In this document: piece after piece, positions 59,251-64,000 of the stretch
How positions within the stretch are numbered: the first letter of the stretch is position 1
How the letters are laid out: every line of letters begins with the position of its first letter
Assembly (NCBI RefSeq): GCF_026745355.1
Contig: NC_079204.1
Span: 50,309,128 to 50,373,127 of the forward strand
Length of the DNA: 64,000 nt
DNA from: Beta vulgaris subsp. vulgaris
Taxonomy: Eukaryota; Streptophyta; Magnoliopsida; Caryophyllales; Amaranthaceae
Reading direction: 5' to 3'
Program-made: the position numbers and the translations under genes
Notes under the pieces: model-generated
Databases searched by the model: none
What the model saw: the letters and a program-made list of their open reading frames with translations, nothing else
What the model was told of the DNA's origin: nothing

Positions 59251-61227
59251 GGAAAATTTGTCAAAAAAACCTTTTAGGAGTTCATTTTTGCAAAAAAAAA
59301 ACCTTATAAATCATTTTTTGCGAAAATAAACCAAAATCAATTTTTTTTGCAAAAACAAACCTAGTATCATTTTTCGGCGTTGACCAACTCTAGCCACCAC
59401 TACCAACACCTGCGTCCAACCCTCCACCCACCCCTGTAGCCCCCACTTAACCCCTAGCCCAGCACCCACCACCTGCAGCCCACCCCATCCCCACTAGCAG
59501 CCCCCACCCCCTCAGGCGGCGGCTCCCCCACTCCCCTTCGCCCCTACCCTTTCTCATCTCCCTTCTTCCCTCCCCCCCCCCTTCCTCTCCCTTCGTCCAA
59601 CCCCCACACCGCAGCCCCCGCAGCTTCCCCCTCCGCAATTTAGAAAATCTGAACCCATCACCATCACATGACCATTGTTGGAGTTAAGGCTTGGAAAAGC
59701 CTTGGCTCATTTTGTTGTTTGTCCCACATTGCTTGTGGGAGGGAATCTCCTCTTATTTTTATATTCCCTCCCTCCTTCCATCTATTGAGTTGGTTCTAGT
59801 GATGCTTTTGTGGTTGGATGATATGTTTGGTTTGGGCTTGCTATCACACACGCGTGCGCCGCCCGCCCGGACCGGGCCAGGGCCTTGGGCCTTGGGCCTT
59901 GGGGAATTAACTTAACTAAAGTTTTGGACCCGGGAGCTTCGCGTGTGTGGCTGTTGGGATTCTGTAACGTTTTTGACCGTTACAGTATTCATGGAAAATC
60001 CCAAATAATCCGCCCAATTGATTGCTTTTAGGCTTGTTTTTTTCCCTATATATATCGGTGCCTTCTGACCAGTTAAAGACACACAAAAACAAACACTCTC
60101 TTCTTCCTTCTCTTCTCTCTTCCTCGATTTTCGTGCTTATCTCCAAAGCTCAGTTTTCTAGTGGTGGCATACTTAGCTACTGTGTTAACCTTGGGGAGCA
60201 TTCCGGCCAAGTTCGATAACCACCAGTGTCGGTCCGTAATTGCTTTCAAGTCAGTGGTCTCCTACCACGGCACAGTCTTGAAAGTTCTATTTCTGCCTTT
60301 GCGAATCTTTTGTTCTAACAATTTGAAAGCAATTACTATTATTTGCAATGGCAGAAAGTTCAACCAAATCAATGGCTCATCTGTCCAAACTTGAGTCCCT
60401 TGATGGAAATAACTACAAACGCTAGGCTCAGAAACTTCTTATGTTTTTCGAGCAATTGGATGTTGACTATGTCCTGTTCAATGACTGTCCCACTATCATT
60501 ACGGCTTCTGCTGATTCATCTTCTCCTTCTGCTGTTGTTATTAAGCAGAATGAGGATCAGATTTTAAAATATGAAAAAGATAATAAAACAGTTCACTTCC
60601 ATCTCCTTAATCTGATGACTAATAATTTGTTTGATTTATTTATGGTTCATAAGTCATCTAAACTGATTTGGGAGGCCCTTGAGAAAAAATATGGGGCTGA
60701 TGATGCTGGGAAACAGAAATATGTTGTAGGAAAGTGGTTGTCTTTCTAAATGGTTGATGACAAGCCTGTCATGGACCAAGTTCATGTCTACGAGAATTTA
60801 TGTGCTAATGTTCTAAATGAGGACATGAAAATCTGTGAGGTTTTCCAGGCTAATGTTCTGCTGGAAAAGTTTCCTCCTTCCTGGAGGGAGTTCCATTGTT
60901 TTTGGGTGGCGAAACGGTGGGGGGATCTGGGTGGCGCAGCGGTTGGGGGGATGGACGAAGGGAGAGGATAGGGGGTGAAGGAGGGAAGAATGAAGAGGAG
61001 AGGGGGTAGGGGCGAAGGGGGTGGAGGGAGGGTTGGGGGTTGCCGGTAGTGGTGGTTAGGTTTCATCTTGCAATTTGATTTTGGTTTGTTTCCGCAAAAA
61101 AAAAAATTGATTTTGGTTTGTTTCCGCAAAAAAAAAAATTGATTTTGGTTTGTTTTCGCAAACAATGCTTTATAAGGTTTTTTTTCACAAAAATGAACTC
61201 GTAAAAGGTTTTTTTGGCAAATTTTCC
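59251..61227. mobile_element. MULE-type element nested in the Harbinger element
   Basis: Termini GGAAAATTTGTCAAAAAAAC and GGCAAATTTTCC are inverted over about 150 bp (AACCAAAATCAA, GCAAAAACAAACC). The perfect 9-bp duplication TAATTATTA lies at 59242-59250 and 61228-61236. The interior is C-rich at left and G-rich at right and is interrupted by the Copia fragment. Confidence 0.88.
59676..60895 (+). pseudogene. 5' fragment of a Copia element: LTR region and partial gag
   Basis: Begins TGTTGGAGTTAAGGCTTGG, typical of an LTR start. It has a TATA-like CCCTATATATATCGG near 60046, and a possible LTR end is ...CTAACA near 60320. From the ATG at 60348 a Gag reads LSKLESLDGNNYKR, stop, then LLMFFEQLDVDYVLFND, HLLNLMTNNLFDLF, IWEALEKKYG, stop, then MVDDKPVMDQVHVYENL and EKFPPSWREF, and the sequence then returns to the MULE at about 60895. 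Two in-frame stops and loss of everything after Gag make it dead. No second LTR and no clear duplication is seen. Confidence 0.75.
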
Positions 61228-61235
61228 TAATTATT

Positions 61236-61300
61236 ATTATCATTATTATTACTATTACTATTACTATTACTATTACTATTATAAATATTAATATCATGAT
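61236..61300. repeat. ATT/ACT microsatellite
   Basis: Runs of TTATTA, TACTAT and TATTACTATT form a simple repeat just beyond the nested MULE. Confidence 0.85.
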
Positions 61301-61984
61301 TATAATTATTATTATTATATTATTATTGTTCTTATTACTCCTATTACTATTACGCTTAATATTTATATTATTATTATTTTAATATTGCTAATACTTTTTT
61401 TTTCTATATGATTCGGCTAATTATATTGAAATAAAAATTTAAACCTAAGAAGTACACATTGCAATAATATTTGTCATTGTTTAAAGTACAAACTTTTTAA
61501 TAGATGACAACAATAATACTATTAAAAATAACTACAATAATACTTGTCATTGTTGAAATAAAAAAAATACACGTTTTGATATAGTTGAATTACTAGCAAA
61601 AATAATAGTACAATCGAACATTAACTAGTTTTCATAATCGGTTAATTATTATTTTATTTAATAACTTATTATTATTAATGAATCATTATTATGAATTTAT
61701 TATTAATTAAATAATATTGTATTATATTATTATCACTACTATTAGTTATAACTTAATTCCGTTCAGTTCAGTTGTAATCAGTTCAGTTGTTTTATGTTGA
61801 AGAGAACAGGCCCTTAGGCTATATTTAGATCATCTTTATTTTTACTTATTTAAATTAAAAATGATTTTATTTCTTGATCTAATCTCGTCTCAAAGTATTT
61901 TATTTTTATTTGATCTAATTTGAACTAGTTAGTTGTGATCTGATCAAATCTTATTTTTTCGATTTGATGTAATATTAATTTTGT

Positions 61985-63013
61985 TTTGTACCATCTTAAA
62001 AAGTAACATATTTTATGCATTACCGTCTTTTTTAAAAAATTTACCACCTTAAAATTACTAACTCGTTATAAATGGTTGACTTAGCTCAAGTGAACAATCA
62101 AGCCAAGTAGGGGCCACATTATTGTTTTATGTTTAGTTTCCCCCTTTTTCCCCCATTAAAGCCCTATTTCTCGTTTCTTATTCATAAAAACCCCGATTAT
62201 CTATTCCGATCCATCTAAAAACCCAAAATTCTTTTGTAAAACCCTAAATCAAGTTAGGGCTTCTAATTTTCTGAGAAACTCGACCTCAATCAAATAACAA
62301 TTGCAAATTCCTAATTTGCTATCCAATTCTTGCTTGATATTGAGCCTTTTACTAGATTGATAAATTTTTTTGGTGAACTGGGCCTAAATTGGGGAATCTT
62401 TAGTCCTTTTTAGATTAAAAATTACTTCATTCATGTTTCTCTTCATACTGAACAAATATGGGAAAATCATGTCCCTCTGAAATTTCCCCGTATGTACTTG
62501 TAGACAATTTGTCTTTGGATTAATGAACTAGCTCGTTTTTCCTCTAAAAAAGAAAAAATACAACGACACATACTAATGTCTCAATCTTCTTTTCGAAATC
62601 AACAAATTAAAGAACCCTAACTTTTAAAAACCTAATTCAAAATTCATACCTTTTTACAATTTTGGAATTTGAAAATGCCCTTTGATTGTGGCTGCGCCGA
62701 ATATGACAGACAAGTATAAGATCTAAGTTAATTCGGGCTTATAAGTAAGGAATTTGATATTTGAGATGGAAGAAAGGTTGAAAAGATAATATGATTATAG
62801 TTTAGGGAGGGGAGAAAGAGAAATCATGAAGCGAGTAAAAAAAGGGGGAAATTATGTGACCCCACTTAGCTAGAATCTTGGCCTAGAAATGAGTTAGGTG
62901 GTGACTTATAGTGACTAGTGAGTCAAGAACTTTAATGTAGTAAATTTGAAAAGAAAAACAAAAAGGTTGTAATAATGCATAAAACAGGGTGCTTATAAGG
63001 TGGTAAAAATAAA
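61985..63013. mobile_element. Foldback element with long diverged inverted repeats
   Basis: The left arm (about 61985-62150) contains ATTTTATGCATTACC and AAGTAGGGGCCACATTA. The right arm (about 62850-63013) contains their inverses, AATAATGCATAAAAC and TGTGACCCCACTT. The interior is noncoding with AAACCCTAAATCAAG, possibly a captured leader. No target duplication is visible. Likely MULE-related. Confidence 0.6.
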
Positions 63014-63040
63014 AATAAAAACTTTTAAAATAAATTTTAA

Positions 63041-63265
63041 GGGCCCGTTCATTATCGTTTTCTGTTTTCAGTTTTTCTTTGAAAATCAAAAACCATAATA
63101 TGATAATCAGAAAAAGTAGTTTTCAGTTTTTAGTTGTCAGTTTTCAAAATTAGCATGATTACTATCATTATGACCAAGTTCAAGTTTATAATACTACTTA
63201 TATCATATGATTCTAAAATCATAAAAACCAAAAACTGGAAACTGACAGTGATACCGAACGGGCTC
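63041..63265. mobile_element. PIF/Harbinger (Tourist-like) MITE
   Basis: Left GGGCCCGTTCATTATCGTTT and right AGTGATACCGAACGGGCTC are inverted. TAA flanks both ends (63038-63040, 63266-63268). Confidence 0.85.
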
Positions 63266-63425
63266 TAACTAAGCAGATTTTCCATTTACAACTATTCATG
63301 AATATTGTTAGAACATGCATTTTTATTATCATTACATTATTATTATTATCATTGTTGTTGTTCCCTCTATTTCTACATGTAGCTCATTCCCCTGTAAAAT
63401 GTTTCATAAAATTATTTGTATAATA

Positions 63426-63741
63426 CTCCATCCATTTCTTAAAGATCTTCCCTCTTTCCGTTTAAGTGCGTTTCCAAAAGATCTTTCCTCTTTTGCTTTA
63501 TTCCTTATTTGGATTTTTTTTTTCCTTTTTACCCTCTCATGTCCCTATTATATGGTCCACCATTACATTATTAATTCAATTATACTCCCTTTCTCTCTCC
63601 TACTTTAACCCCTTTTTATTTGTTTATTTATCTTAACCCCTTTCTCTCTCCTACTTTACCCACCCCACACCCCACACAAATGGATCCTCCTTGATATATG
63701 TAGGAATAGTAACAAGGAAGATCTTTAGGAAACGGATGGAG
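63426..63741. mobile_element. Stowaway-like MITE
   Basis: Left CTCCATCCATTTCTTAAAGA and right TCTTTAGGAAACGGATGGAG are inverted, flanked by TA. AAGATCTTCC appears in both arms, and a second AAGATCTTTCC follows inside. Confidence 0.85.
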
Positions 63742-63743
63742 TA

Positions 63744-64000
63744 AAAAGCAAAAAATGATTTTTGTTTTATCTTAATGAACTAGAATATGGGTTTTGGCCC
63801 AAAACTTATGAGTTAACTATGCTAGTGTCTAATTACACTCCATCAGGAAAAAAGTCTTTCTAAAACGATGTCCAAGATGCAGGGTCGTTTGTCTAGCTAG
63901 TCAAACATGGGCTAGTTCATGCATAGATCACTGTGCTTCGGTTACAAAGTAATAGAGACTTTACAAATAAAGCCTGATTGGCATTTATTGCTGTTGACAA
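63744..64000. other. Intergenic DNA at the window end, nothing recognised
   Basis: No supported feature. Confidence 0.4.

Larger units (their letters stand above)
58996..61813. mobile_element. PIF/Harbinger-type element hosting nested insertions
   Basis: Left GGTCTGTTCTCTCCAACTTA and right TTGAAGAGAACAGGCCC are inverted relatives, with CAGTTCAGTT subterminal motifs on both sides. TTA flanks both ends (58993-58995, 61814-61816). It belongs to the same family as 12181-12293. Most of its 2.8 kb is a MULE-type insertion at 59251-61227; the native part is AT-rich. Confidence 0.78.

Noticed and set aside
63315..63608. 97-aa hydrophobic protein
   Set aside because: Overlaps a MITE and is driven by T-rich composition.

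Overview
The window is nuclear DNA of a flowering plant, probably a eudicot. It has AT-rich intergenic DNA, GT-AG introns, a seven-exon calcium-dependent protein kinase, a two-exon cytosolic ribosomal protein gene and very dense plant transposable elements. The species cannot be named from the sequence. Only two ordinary cellular genes are supported: a subgroup III CDPK close to Arabidopsis CPK7/CPK8 (22408-25292, + strand, 529 aa) and 60S ribosomal protein L4/uL4 (30343-32786, + strand, 408 aa). Both are complete, with clean splice sites and recognisable promoter elements. They work independently: one is a calcium sensor kinase, the other part of the ribosome.

Layout. 1-90: end of a Harbinger MITE. 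About 562-7000: a 6.4 kb Mutator-like element (MULE) with ~100 bp terminal inverted repeats, twelve complete copies of a 22-bp palindrome just inside its ends, a frameshifted MURA-type transposase and a second gene, a plant mobile domain (PMD) protein, also broken. 7-17 kb: MITEs, a LINE 3' end, a non-autonomous Helitron (11234-14411), a hAT element and a MULE-type foldback. 17.6-20.85 kb: a degenerate minisatellite split by a 2.17 kb palindromic LTR-type insertion. 21.7-25.6 kb: CDPK. 27.2-28.1 kb: a LINE RNase H fragment cut by a 164-bp palindromic insertion. 29.4-33.0 kb: RPL4 with a duplicated promoter.

33.7-44.7 kb: hAT elements, a 3'-truncated Copia on the minus strand with a hAT element in its integrase, SINE-like sequences and a MULE MITE. 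46-51 kb: GC-rich repeats, a solo-LTR-like insertion, organelle-like DNA and another hAT element. 51656-56767: a TRIM-type element (73-bp LTRs, 5-bp target duplication) that has acquired a whole Copia coding region with an intact 1446-codon gag-pol ORF, followed by two tandem 192-bp Copia LTRs. 57-64 kb: MITEs, MULE-type foldbacks and a three-level nest (Copia fragment inside a MULE inside a Harbinger element).

The most unusual structures are the TRIM/Copia mosaic, which looks like a two-LTR circle opened at the primer-binding site, and the two palindromic TG...CA insertions with 5-bp target duplications. All calls come from reading the sequence by eye; no database search was run.
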